64,000 bases of DNA from Bradyrhizobium sp. CCGUVB4N (lineage in GTDB: Bacteria; Pseudomonadota; Alphaproteobacteria; Rhizobiales; Xanthobacteraceae): contig NZ_JANADP010000001.1 of NCBI RefSeq assembly GCF_024199945.1, positions 6,448,001-6,512,000 of the forward strand, written 5' to 3'. A program made the translations under genes and the position numbers. Positions within the stretch are counted from its first letter, which is position 1, and the number at the start of each line of letters is the position of its first letter. A model generated the notes under the pieces. That model ran no database searches. It saw only the letters and a list, made by a program, of their open reading frames with translations, and was not told the DNA's origin. This document shows positions 44,818 to 53,181 of this stretch, in pieces.

Positions 44818-45812
44818 TAGGTTCGCGGCCCGCTGTCATGCCGGGCTTCCCGAGATGGAACATGAACGACATTGGAGAGGCTAACCGCTGCGTCACGGGC
44901 ACGGTGGACCGATCGAACCACCGTGTAGGGCCGGCGTTTGACTTCGGCGACCACATTGGCAATGTAAATTCCCAGAATTCCAAGAATGAGCGTTGTTAGC
45001 CCGCCGAAGAACCAGATCGAGACGATGATCGACGTGTAACCATCGACGCCAATGCCGGAAAGAAGATAACGGCTAACATAATATCCGATCGCGAGCGTCG
45101 ACAGCACAAAAATGCATAAGCCCAGATATAAAACCCCGTAGAGTAACTTCGTCGACGTGGTTGTCAGAAACTTGACCGCCATCGCAACGCGCATTCTGAC
45201 GGAGTAAGTCGTTGGCGACTCCGAGAGCTTCTCGACCGGGAGCTGAACCTGCCGAAACCCCGTCACTTGCCACAAATGCGCGATCAAAAACTCCCGATCA
45301 CGATGACGGATGAGCGCGCGGACGTAGTCGCGCGTCATTAGGCGGGCCACTACGACATTGCGCGGGAGCCTATGATCACTGAGAATGTTTACGAGCGAGA
45401 AGAACAGCGCCCCGGTGGTACGCTCGAACAAGCCTCCGCGTCGCGCCGTCTGCACTCCGAACACGACGTCGCAATCTCCCTCCATGTGCCGCACATAGAA
45501 ACGCGTGAGGAGCTCGGGCGCCTCCTCGAGATCGCTATCAATAAGAAAGATGAGATCGCCTGTTGCATGCGCGAGTCCCGTCATCAAGGCCTTGTGGTGA
45601 CCGAAATTGCGGGACAGGTCGACGACAACAACACGAGGGTCCGCTTCGTGGAGCGCTACGGCACGCGACAGACTATCGTCAGGAGAGCCGTCGTTCACCA
45701 TCACGATTTCGATGTCTTGGGTGATGGGCTCGGCGGCGACAACCGCGCGGCGATAGAAGTCGTCAATCGTCGCCTCTGACCGGTAGAGCGTAGTCACGAT
45801 GGACAGCTTCAC
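44817..45812 (-). CDS. GtrB/DPM1-like family 2 glycosyltransferase, membrane-bound
   Basis: 331 residues. A GT2 domain begins at once (KLSIVTTLYRSEATIDDFYRR) and has VMVNDGSPDDS and LIDSDLEEAPEL (the DxD-type site). Two strongly hydrophobic C-terminal segments follow (LYGVLYLGLCIFVLSTLAIGYYV and IIVSIWFFGGLTTLILGILGIYIANVV). That is the plan of GtrB/ArnC/DPM1, which load a sugar onto undecaprenyl phosphate. The GTG at 45812 has GGAGGG about nine bases upstream. No separate GtrA flippase is seen beside it. Confidence 0.85.
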   Translation of the reverse strand: MKLSIVTTLYRSEATIDDFYRRAVVAAEPITQDIEIVMVNDGSPDDSLSRAVALHEADPRVVVVDLSRNFGHHKALMTGLAHATGDLIFLIDSDLEEAPELLTRFYVRHMEGDCDVVFGVQTARRGGLFERTTGALFFSLVNILSDHRLPRNVVVARLMTRDYVRALIRHRDREFLIAHLWQVTGFRQVQLPVEKLSESPTTYSVRMRVAMAVKFLTTTSTKLLYGVLYLGLCIFVLSTLAIGYYVSRYLLSGIGVDGYTSIIVSIWFFGGLTTLILGILGIYIANVVAEVKRRPYTVVRSVHRARDAAVSLSNVVHVPSREARHDSGPRT

Positions 45813-45964
45813 GGGAAAATCCCTCCAGATCATCGAACGTTCCGGGATTTGCCGCATTCTCCAGGCGCGTGCAAGAGCAATCTATGCAGGCGGCGGTGGG
45901 GCCGGACAAGTGTCGAATCGTGGAGGTCTCAGTGGCCGGCAGCCGTACAATCCGCCGCGCCCGA

Positions 45965-47020
45965 CTAGGTGACGATATGCCATCCGGCACTGTCGTTGAC
46001 GGTCCCGATCTGCTGATTGACCGCGACCTGCGTCCCGTTCATCTCCCACACGACGAGGGCATGCGTAGTGGAATTCTCAAACAAGAGATCGGTCTTGTGA
46101 TCGCCGTTGAAATCGTTGGTGCTGTCGAAGGAGAAGCCCGATGCCATCGTTCCGATCTGCGGATTGGCGATGACCTGCGTGCCGTCCAGCTCCCAGATTG
46201 CGACCCCCTTCGTGGTGCTGTTGAGCAGCAAGAGGTCGGTCTTGCCGTCGCCGTTGAAGTCGCCGGTGCCAGCGAAGGCCCAGCCGGCCCCCGCATTGAT
46301 CGTGCCGATCTGAGGATTCGCCATGACTTGGGTGCCGTTCATTTCCCAAATCGCAACGCCCTTCGTGGTGCTGTTGAGCAGCAAGAGGTCGGTCTTGCCG
46401 TCGCCGTTGAAATCACCGCTTCCCACGAAGCTCCAGCCCGACGCCGCGTTGATCGTGCCAATCTGCGGGTTCGCAGCGACCTGGGTTCCGTTCATCTCCC
46501 ATATCGCAACGCCATGGGTCGCGTTGTTTAACATCAGGAGATCGGTCTTGCCGTCGCCGTTGAAATCCCCCGTACTGCCAAATCTCCAGCCCGACGCTGC
46601 ATTGATCGTGCCGACTTGGGGATTGGCGGTGACCTGGGTGCCGTTCATGGTCCAGATCGCGACACCATTCGTCGTGCTATTGATTAATAGCAAATCGGTC
46701 CGGCCGTCGCCGTCGAAGTCGCCCGTTCCGGAATATTGCCAGCCGTCGGCGGCATTGATCGTTCCGATGGTCTGACTCGCCAAAATCTGAGCGCCATCCA
46801 TCTCCCAGACGACGACATCATGGGAGGTGTCGTTGACCATCAACAGATCGGAATTTCCATCATTGTTGAAATCGCCATGCGTGGCATAGTGAGAGCCGGA
46901 GGCCATCGTCCCGACCTGCGGTTTCACCGAAACGGCAACACCGTTCATCAGCCATTCCGTGACACCTTGTGTGCCGCTGTTGACAAGGAGCAGGTCCGTG
47001 TTCTGGTCGCCATTGAAGTC
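45965..47020 (-). repeat. Seven tandem ~150-base coding repeats within the metalloprotease gene
   Basis: Repeats of 49-51 residues each contain a DxNxDxxxD calcium loop followed by LLLNS-x-VAIWEMNGTQV. Repeats 4 to 6 are nearly identical in DNA (for example AGCAGCAAGAGGTCGGTCTT occurs twice), so unequal exchange may change the copy number. Confidence 0.85.
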
Positions 47021-48319
47021 GAATCCAGTCGCGCTGGCGTGCTTTGCACCACTTGCGGTGGCGCTGGTTGCGAAGTTGCCGTCGCTGAACTGGAAATACT
47101 CCACCCCGCTCACCGTATCGGTCCCGTCCGGCGAACCGGGGCGCTCATCGACGATCGTGTAGGCCTGCGTGTTCTCGTCGTAGGAAATAAGGTAGTTCAG
47201 CTCGCTTCCGGAGTAGACGGCGGTGTCGATGCCCGCACCACCAATGATGGTATCGTTGCCGCCGCCCCCCGTGATGGTGTCGTTCCCCGCGCCACCTTTC
47301 AGCACGTTGGCGATGACGTTTCCAATGATCGTGTCGTTGCCGGAGCCGCCCGTGGCGTTGTCGATATAGGAGCGCGCGTCACCATTGTAGAGATAGGCGT
47401 TGTAGACGTTGCCAGCCGCGTAATGGCCATTGCCGAGATAGGCCAGCTGCGTGGTGGAGAACACCGACGAGGCGCCGGGATTGAGATTGATGGTGAGATT
47501 CGTCGTGTAGTTCGACAGATCGTAGGTATCGACGCCATTGCCGTCCCAGACCGTGTCGTAGATGCGGTTGGCCGAGCCGCCGACGCCGCCACCCGGCGCG
47601 AGCTGCCCGACGCCGTTGATGAACTCCTGCCCCGTCGTCGGGCTCCAGGTGTAGACGGTGTTGCCGCTCTGGGTGTTGTAGTTCGCGCCATACAGTGTCT
47701 GCAGGGCGAGGATATCGTTGGCCATATAGGTCTGCGGATATCCGTAGGCTTCATTGGTGTAGCCGGTCAGGGGCCCACCGACATAGCTGCGATAGCTCAT
47801 GACGGTGTATTCGCTGTCGTCATGCGCGCTCGGCACCGCGACATTGGCGACGCCGCCGGTCTCCTGGCTATGCTTGAGGCCCATGGCATGCCCGAGCTCG
47901 TGCAGAGCCGTCGTGAAATAGTAGTTGCCGAGCTGTGCCTGCGTGTAGTCGTACTGCGTGCCGAACCAGACGTCGCCGCCGGCCGCGTAGTTGCCGGGGT
48001 AATAGGCGTAGGAGGTCGGATTGGCCGCGGGCGATTGCGCGACCATGATGTCGGCGGAGCCCGAGCCGTTATACGTGATGCTGGCGTTGGTGTAGCTCTG
48101 GATCAGCGCAATGGCGTAGTTGATCGCCGCTTGCATCTGGGTCGGCGCAGCCGAAAAGCCCGACGTCGTCGGTTCGCCACTGCCGCCGGAGTAGGGATTG
48201 GCATAGGTGCTGGACGACGTGGGGAAGCTGTAGCTGATCGTGCCGGACCATTTGGTACCCGCCAGCAGGCCGTCGATGTCTGCGTTGTTGGTCGCACTAA
48301 CGTTGACGGAGGTGGCCAA
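45965..48319 (-). CDS. Serralysin-like zinc metalloprotease with RTX and FG-GAP-like repeats
   Basis: 784 residues. The zinc motif HELGHAMGLKH (H140, E141, H144, H150) and a Met-turn VMSYRSY (M174, Y176) place it in the metzincin M10B group. RTX nonapeptides (GGSGNDTIIG, GGAGNDTITGGGGNDTIIGG) lie at about 323-362. Seven FG-GAP/VCBS-like repeats fill residues ~434-784. There is no signal peptide, consistent with type I secretion, yet the C-terminus ends in repeat sequence rather than in a typical RTX tail. TTG at 48319 follows GGAG. No hlyD/tolC-type exporter is near. Confidence 0.88.
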   Translation of the reverse strand: MATSVNVSATNNADIDGLLAGTKWSGTISYSFPTSSSTYANPYSGGSGEPTTSGFSAAPTQMQAAINYAIALIQSYTNASITYNGSGSADIMVAQSPAANPTSYAYYPGNYAAGGDVWFGTQYDYTQAQLGNYYFTTALHELGHAMGLKHSQETGGVANVAVPSAHDDSEYTVMSYRSYVGGPLTGYTNEAYGYPQTYMANDILALQTLYGANYNTQSGNTVYTWSPTTGQEFINGVGQLAPGGGVGGSANRIYDTVWDGNGVDTYDLSNYTTNLTINLNPGASSVFSTTQLAYLGNGHYAAGNVYNAYLYNGDARSYIDNATGGSGNDTIIGNVIANVLKGGAGNDTITGGGGNDTIIGGAGIDTAVYSGSELNYLISYDENTQAYTIVDERPGSPDGTDTVSGVEYFQFSDGNFATSATASGAKHASATGFDFNGDQNTDLLLVNSGTQGVTEWLMNGVAVSVKPQVGTMASGSHYATHGDFNNDGNSDLLMVNDTSHDVVVWEMDGAQILASQTIGTINAADGWQYSGTGDFDGDGRTDLLLINSTTNGVAIWTMNGTQVTANPQVGTINAASGWRFGSTGDFNGDGKTDLLMLNNATHGVAIWEMNGTQVAANPQIGTINAASGWSFVGSGDFNGDGKTDLLLLNSTTKGVAIWEMNGTQVMANPQIGTINAGAGWAFAGTGDFNGDGKTDLLLLNSTTKGVAIWELDGTQVIANPQIGTMASGFSFDSTNDFNGDHKTDLLFENSTTHALVVWEMNGTQVAVNQQIGTVNDSAGWHIVT

Positions 48320-48523
48320 GGGTATCTCCGGAGGAGCAAGCCCCCGGTCGATTCGGGGCGCGGACGGTTGATTCTATCTTCAGAAACATACGTTTGGTTT
48401 AAATTTGGCGATGCGGCCAGACCTCTTCCATAATGCCGTGTGAGGAGCCAGATTCAGTACTTATACGGGCAACGACCACAAGGCCGGTTCCAGCTGCCCC
48501 ACCCATGATTATAAAGGGCAATC

Positions 48524-48826
48524 ATGAAACTACGCCTGCTCTCGGCCGGCTTTTTCGGTGCCCTGGTGACATTCGCCGGGATGGATCACCTACCCCTCGG
48601 AGGAGTGCCTGTCATGGTCGGAAAAGCCAATGCGGACGACGGCGGCAACGCGCTGCGCGCGCCCTCGGTTCCACCGGCCCGCGCCCCTTCGGCAGCCGTC
48701 GCCGAGGAATACGAGCTTGCCCGCCAGAAGGGGACGCCGGAGGCGTTCGAGCTCTTCATCGCACGCCACGGTGACGACCCCCTGGCCGAGAAGGCGCGCG
48801 CCGAGCTGAAGCGCTTGGCGCGCTGA
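48524..48826 (+). CDS. Small secreted protein of unknown function
   Basis: 100 residues. An N-terminal hydrophobic stretch (LRLLSAGFFGALVTFAGM) looks like a signal or anchor, then an alanine/proline-rich linker, then a helical end (EEYELARQKGTPEAFELFIARHGDDPLAEKARAELKRLAR) that resembles a single TPR-like pair. AAGGGC lies before the ATG. The base usage is that of a real gene. I do not recognise the family. Confidence 0.6.
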   Translation: MKLRLLSAGFFGALVTFAGMDHLPLGGVPVMVGKANADDGGNALRAPSVPPARAPSAAVAEEYELARQKGTPEAFELFIARHGDDPLAEKARAELKRLAR

Positions 48827-48954
48827 TCTCTCCAAGGGACACAGGAAGCACGAGGCATCGCATTTTGGCAGACGGCATCGGCGCCGGGCCGGACTTGCCG
48901 CATGATCTTTCGGCACTATGGTAGGCCCGCAATCTGGTCCCGGAGCCGCCCAAA

Positions 48955-50148
48955 ATGCCCTTTCCGCATGCCTCGGAAGCCCTGTCACGCTTCACCGTGC
49001 TCGATCTGACCCGCGTCCGCTCCGGGCCCACCTGCGTGCGCCAGCTCGCGGACTGGGGTGCCACGGTGATCAAGGTCGACGCGCTCACCGAGGATTCCGG
49101 CGGTGAACAGCCTGGCGGACCGCGGCGGGGCTCCGACTTCCAGAATCTGCACCGCAACAAGCGGGCCATGACGCTGAACCTGAAGGACGAGCGTGGGCTC
49201 GCCGTCTTCAAGCGCCTTGCGGCCAAGGCCGACGTCGTCGTCGAGAATTTCCGGCCCGACGTGAAGAAGAAGCTCGGCATCGACTATGAGAGCCTGCGCG
49301 AGATCAACCCGCGCATCGTCTATGGCAGCATCTCCGGCTTCGGCCAGGACGGCCCCTATCACAAGCGGCCGGGCTTCGATCAGATCGCACAGGGCATGGG
49401 CGGGCTGATGTCGATCACCGGTGCGCCGGGCGAGGGCCCGATGCGGGTTGGCATTCCCGTCGCCGACCTCACCGCCGGCCTGTTCTGCGCCATGGGCATC
49501 CTCACCGCGCTGCTCGAGCGCGAGGTCTCCGGCAAGGGCCAGTGGGTCCAGACCTCGCTGCTGCAGGCCCAGATCTTCATGCTGGACTTCCAGGCCGCGC
49601 GTTGGCTCATGGAAAAGGAAGTGGCAAAACAGGCCGGCAACAACCATCCGACCAGCATCCCGACCGGCGTGTTCAAGACCTCGGACGGCTACATCAACAT
49701 CGCCACGACGGGCGGGCGGATCTGGGAACGCTGCGCGCAGGCGATCGGCGCGCCGGAGCTCTACAGCCATCCCGATTATGCGACGGCCCCTGCCCGCTCC
49801 AAAAACCGCGATGCGCTCAACGCCGAGATCGAAAAGCGCACGGTGACGAAGTCGACCGAGACCTGGGTCCGCGAATTCAACGAAGCTGGCGTGCCCTGCG
49901 GGCCGATCTATGCCATCGACCAGATGTTCGAGGATGCGCAGGTCAGGCATCTCGGCATCGCCCAGGATGTGCCGAACGACGAGGACCGCCACATCCGCCT
50001 GGTCGGTCAGCCCGTGACGCTGTCGCGCACACCGAGCAAGATGGTGACGCGGCCGCCGGAATTCGGCGAGCAGACCGACGAGGTGCTCGCCGAATTCGGT
50101 TTCGATGCCGAGGAAATCGCGAAACTCAGGCAGGCCAAGGTGGTGTAG
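48955..50148 (+). CDS. CaiB/BaiF-type (family III) CoA transferase
   Basis: 397 residues. Visible landmarks are VLDLTRVRSGPTCVRQLADWGATVIKV at the N-terminus, VVVENFRPDVKKKLGIDYESL, YGSISGFGQDGPY and the catalytic-type aspartate D171 in IPVADLTAGLF. Family III enzymes move CoA between carboxylates (formyl-CoA:oxalate, carnitine and others). The acyl substrate cannot be inferred. An enoyl-CoA hydratase remnant 0.7 kb downstream suggests that a small CoA-linked degradation group once stood here. Confidence 0.88.
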   Translation: MPFPHASEALSRFTVLDLTRVRSGPTCVRQLADWGATVIKVDALTEDSGGEQPGGPRRGSDFQNLHRNKRAMTLNLKDERGLAVFKRLAAKADVVVENFRPDVKKKLGIDYESLREINPRIVYGSISGFGQDGPYHKRPGFDQIAQGMGGLMSITGAPGEGPMRVGIPVADLTAGLFCAMGILTALLEREVSGKGQWVQTSLLQAQIFMLDFQAARWLMEKEVAKQAGNNHPTSIPTGVFKTSDGYINIATTGGRIWERCAQAIGAPELYSHPDYATAPARSKNRDALNAEIEKRTVTKSTETWVREFNEAGVPCGPIYAIDQMFEDAQVRHLGIAQDVPNDEDRHIRLVGQPVTLSRTPSKMVTRPPEFGEQTDEVLAEFGFDAEEIAKLRQAKVV

Positions 50149-50168
50149 GCGTCGGCGCGGCCGCCCCG

Positions 50169-50206
50169 TAAAAAGGGCAGGCCCTTGCGGAGCCCGCGCC
50201 CAAATC
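50169..50206. terminator. Hairpin derived from an RTX gene terminator
   Basis: AAAAAGGGC...GCGCCC can fold with a CTTGCGGAG core. The block CCCTTGCGGAGCCCGCGCCC is also found in the terminator at 60936-60967. Its position after the CoA-transferase stop means it may serve that gene now. Confidence 0.5.
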
Positions 50207-50235
50207 CGCAAAAACCGGCGGCCTTGACTAGGCGA

Positions 50236-50345
50236 TCAGGAGTTGTGCGCGTTGATCACCGCGCCGGCTTAGACGGCCACAACAGCGACCGCCGAGGCCT
50301 GGCTGCCATTCACGCTGAAGTACAGGGTCCGATTGCCTGCCTCAG
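50236..50345 (-). pseudogene. Decayed 3' end of an RTX/VCBS-type protein gene
   Basis: The minus strand encodes NRTLYFSVNGSQASAVAVVAV, a stop, then AGAVINAHNS. This parallels the end of the intact gene at 60996 (NQTLYFSADGTQGSAHAIVAV, QAAAVINPHDILIV). The downstream terminator-like sequence is shared too. Only the tail is preserved, with an internal stop. Confidence 0.8.
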
Positions 50346-50489
50346 GTCCGGGCCCGCGCGCGACGTCCTTATTTTTCTCGACAAAACAACGAGATAGATG
50401 CAATTCGCTGAGATGGGCGGCCGCGTCAACCGCGAATGGAAGAGAAGAACGTCGTCTGAATTGCCGCCTGATCCACACACGGCTCGCCC

Positions 50490-50590
50490 CGCACGTGCTC
50501 GGAGCCACTGGCGTGCTCGGGTACAAGCTAGTCCAGAGGCTGCCGGCGCCGAGGTCTCAGATTTTCGGAACGAATCGTCGCCAATTCAAT
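50490..50590 (+). pseudogene. Possible remnant of an RmlD-like nucleotide-sugar reductase start
   Basis: The plus strand reads LGATGVLGYKLVQRL followed by SQIFGTNR. This is the pattern of the N-terminal Rossmann motif of RmlD-type reductases (LGATGMLGHKLVQRL...V-GTVR). The frame before and after it has no family sequence, so only about 30 residues survive. Confidence 0.45.
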
Positions 50591-50792
50591 GCTTCCGCAG
50601 GGAGGATGCGCCGCGCCCGCCTGATCCAGTTCTGCACCGATTGCGCATGCGCCGGCCGGAAGGCTCCGTTCGCAGAAAACTCGCCTTCGTATGCTCAGGA
50701 TATGTAGCGGCATCGAGTAGGTGGACGCAGCCCTGCCCCGACGATCGGCAAGAACGGTATAAATACACCGCAAATTCTCCCCTCGGCAGTCC

Positions 50793-51225
50793 TCACTGCC
50801 CCGTCGAGGACGACGACTTGCGCTCCTCGCAAAAGGCCTTCAAGCATTCCCTAGTGTCCCTGGTCATCGCAAGCAGCCTAATCTGGCGGTCGGTATCGGC
50901 AATGCTCTCATCGAACGACATCGATGCGATTGCGCACACAGCGGATTTGCCTCGGCGGCTCACAGGAGGTGACTCGTCGACGATGCGGCTGATCAGCCAA
51001 TCTACGTTGGCGTCGAGCTCGGCCGCCGGGACGACTTAGTTGTGCAGGCCTGCCGGCGGGCGCCCACTCGTTTGACAAGCCGCGGCGGCGCGACAGCAGG
51101 CTCAGTCCCTGTAGCGGGAAGTCGCCAACCTTCACCTCGGTCAGGCCGAAGACGACATCGTCGACCGCGAACGCCATGGCGGTCATGCAGAGCAGCCCCA
51201 TACAGCTGGCGATTGCTGTCGCCCG
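50793..51225 (-). pseudogene. Broken enoyl-CoA hydratase/isomerase gene
   Basis: In one minus-strand frame, AVDDVVFGLTEVKVGDFPLQ leads to LSLLSRRRG near 51075, matching the crotonase core. In another frame, from about 51036 to a TGA at 50793, VVPAAELDANVDWLI is followed by SFDESIADTDRQIRLLAMT and the family end. About 35 residues between the two blocks and the N-terminal part are missing, so the gene has a deletion and a frameshift. Confidence 0.75.
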
Positions 51226-51451
51226 ACCCGCGGCCGCACTTGTCTTTCCGGCGGATTCCGAAAATACTCCCCACACCCGTAAGTGGTTCTACCTGCGGCA
51301 TACCCGCCGCCAACGGCCGGTCTGCTATATTTCCGAACAATGGATCTTGTGAGGGGGTTATGAAGGGGATCATCCTGGCTGGCAGCGCCCGCTCGCGCCT
51401 TTGTCCGGTCGCAACCGCCATGTCTGGGCAACGCACCGGTCAAACGCACCA

Positions 51452-52258
51452 ATGAGCAGCGCCGGAATGTTGGCCGAGACGGATCGCTTTGCGCGCCTGT
51501 TCGGCTTGATCGCCGTTCGCGCCGGCGAAGCCATCATGAGGGTCCGCGCGACGGCGAGCGATCCACAACACAAGAGCGATGGCTCGCCGGTCACCGCCGC
51601 CGATCTTCAGGCCGACGAGGTCATTCGGTCGTGCCTCGCACGCAACCTTGCGGACCTGCCCGTCATTACGGAAGAAACCTGCGACGGCGCCGTGACGATA
51701 CGGCAACCGCGCTTCATCCTCGTCGACCCCCTCGACGGCACCAAGGAATACATCCAGGGAGCCGCCGAATTCACGGTCAATATCGCCCTGATCGAAGACG
51801 GGTCGCCGGTCGCGGGCGCGGTCTATGCGCCAGCCCTGTCCCAGCTCTATCTCGGCGGATCAAACGCCTACAAGCTGCATGTCGAACCCGGCTCGTGTGG
51901 CCCCTCGTTCAGCGACATGCAGACCATCGAGGTGCAGGTCCCCTCTCCCGAAGGCTTGCGGGCCGTCACGAGCCGGTCGCACCTCGACGAGGCCACCCAG
52001 GCATGGATCAGCCAGCGCCGGATCCGGGAACTGAAGCCCTCCGGATCGTCGCTCAAATTCTGCGCAATCGCAGAAGGTGCGGCAGACGTCTATCCGCGTC
52101 TGGCTCCCACCATGGAGTGGGATACGGCCGCAGGGCATGCGGTGCTGCTGGCGGCCGGCGGACGCGTTGTCGGCCTGGATGGAGATGACGTTCGCTACGG
52201 CAAGCCGGCCTACCGCAACGGACACTTCGTTGCCTGGGGCGGACACATCGGCGAATAG
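51452..52258 (+). CDS. cysQ: 3'(2'),5'-bisphosphate nucleotidase CysQ
   Basis: 268 residues of the inositol-monophosphatase-like fold. Metal and substrate motifs are visible: SPVTAADLQADEVI, VITEET, DPLDGTKEYI near residue 93 and WDTAAGHAVL near 229. CysQ removes PAP (3'-phosphoadenosine 5'-phosphate) left by sulfotransferases or by PAPS reduction. The start ATG at 51452 is used; a longer open frame and an ATG at 51467 are alternatives. The gene precedes cysD by 23 bases, forming a sulfate activation operon. Confidence 0.88.
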   Translation: MSSAGMLAETDRFARLFGLIAVRAGEAIMRVRATASDPQHKSDGSPVTAADLQADEVIRSCLARNLADLPVITEETCDGAVTIRQPRFILVDPLDGTKEYIQGAAEFTVNIALIEDGSPVAGAVYAPALSQLYLGGSNAYKLHVEPGSCGPSFSDMQTIEVQVPSPEGLRAVTSRSHLDEATQAWISQRRIRELKPSGSSLKFCAIAEGAADVYPRLAPTMEWDTAAGHAVLLAAGGRVVGLDGDDVRYGKPAYRNGHFVAWGGHIGE

Positions 52259-52281
52259 CGCAACTGGATCAAAAGAAAAAC

Positions 52282-53181
52282 ATGTTGCCCCGACATCTCC
52301 GCCGCCTCGAGGCTGAATCGATCGAGATCATGCGCGACGTGGTCGCCGAATTCAAAAAGCCGGTCATGCTCTATTCGATCGGCAAGGATTCGAGCGTGAT
52401 GCTCCATGTGGCGATGAAGGCGTTTCATCCCGCCAGGCTCCCCTTCCCGCTGCTCCATGTCGACACGACGTGGAAGTTCCGGGAGATGATCGCTTTCCGC
52501 GACGAGACGGCCAGGCGCATCGGCGCCGATCTGATCGTCCATGTGAACAAGGAAGGCGTCGAGCGCGGCATCAGCCCGATCGCCTCGAGCTCCTCTTTGC
52601 ACACCCAAATCATGAAGACCGACGCACTGAAGCAGGCGCTGGATCTCTACCAGTTCGATGCGGCCTTCGGCGGCGCAAGGCGCGACGAGGAGAAGAGCCG
52701 GGCCAAGGAGCGCATCTTCTCGTTCCGCTCCGCCGGCCATGTCTGGGATCCGCGCAACCAGCGACCGGAGCTATGGAACCTGTTCAATACCCGCATCCGG
52801 CAGGGTGAGACGATGCGCGTGTTCGCGATGTCGAACTGGACCGAACGCGACGTCTGGGAATACATCATGCTCGAGAACATCCCGGTCGTGCCGCTTTATT
52901 TCGCCAAGACGCGCCCCGTCGTGCGGCGCGGCGGCACGCTCATTATGGTGGACGACGACCGCCTCCCACTGGAGCCGAACGAGACGGCTGAAATGCGGAT
53001 GATCCGCTTCCGTACATTGGGATGCTATCCCCTCAGCGGCGCGATCGATTCCAGCGCGACGACGATCAGGGACATCGTCGCGGAGATGCAGACGGCAACG
53101 GCCTCCGAACGGCAGGGCCGTCTTATCGACTCTGATGAGGCCGCCTCGATGGAAAAGAAGAAGCGCGAGGGCTATTTCTGA
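52282..53181 (+). CDS. cysD: Sulfate adenylyltransferase subunit 2 (CysD/NodP)
   Basis: 299 residues of the PP-loop ATPase family. The nucleotide loop is MLYSIGKDSSVMLH (residues ~29-42). FGGARRDEEKSRAKERIFSFR and RVFAMSNWTERDVWEYI are the family signatures. Together with the CysN GTPase it makes adenylyl sulfate from ATP and sulfate. Stop and start of the next gene share one base (TGATG). NodP is an alternative name if the sulfate goes to polysaccharides or Nod factors. Confidence 0.93.
   Translation: MLPRHLRRLEAESIEIMRDVVAEFKKPVMLYSIGKDSSVMLHVAMKAFHPARLPFPLLHVDTTWKFREMIAFRDETARRIGADLIVHVNKEGVERGISPIASSSSLHTQIMKTDALKQALDLYQFDAAFGGARRDEEKSRAKERIFSFRSAGHVWDPRNQRPELWNLFNTRIRQGETMRVFAMSNWTERDVWEYIMLENIPVVPLYFAKTRPVVRRGGTLIMVDDDRLPLEPNETAEMRMIRFRTLGCYPLSGAIDSSATTIRDIVAEMQTATASERQGRLIDSDEAASMEKKKREGYF

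Noticed and set aside
45965..47020. Regular repeats that could be mistaken for a CRISPR array
   Set aside because: Period is about 150 bases with no short constant repeat plus variable spacer; the repeats are in-frame FG-GAP-like protein units.
46736..48433. A 565-codon plus-strand frame opposite the metalloprotease
   Set aside because: Antisense of a gene with intact HExxH zinc site and RTX repeats; no start signal or known motif.
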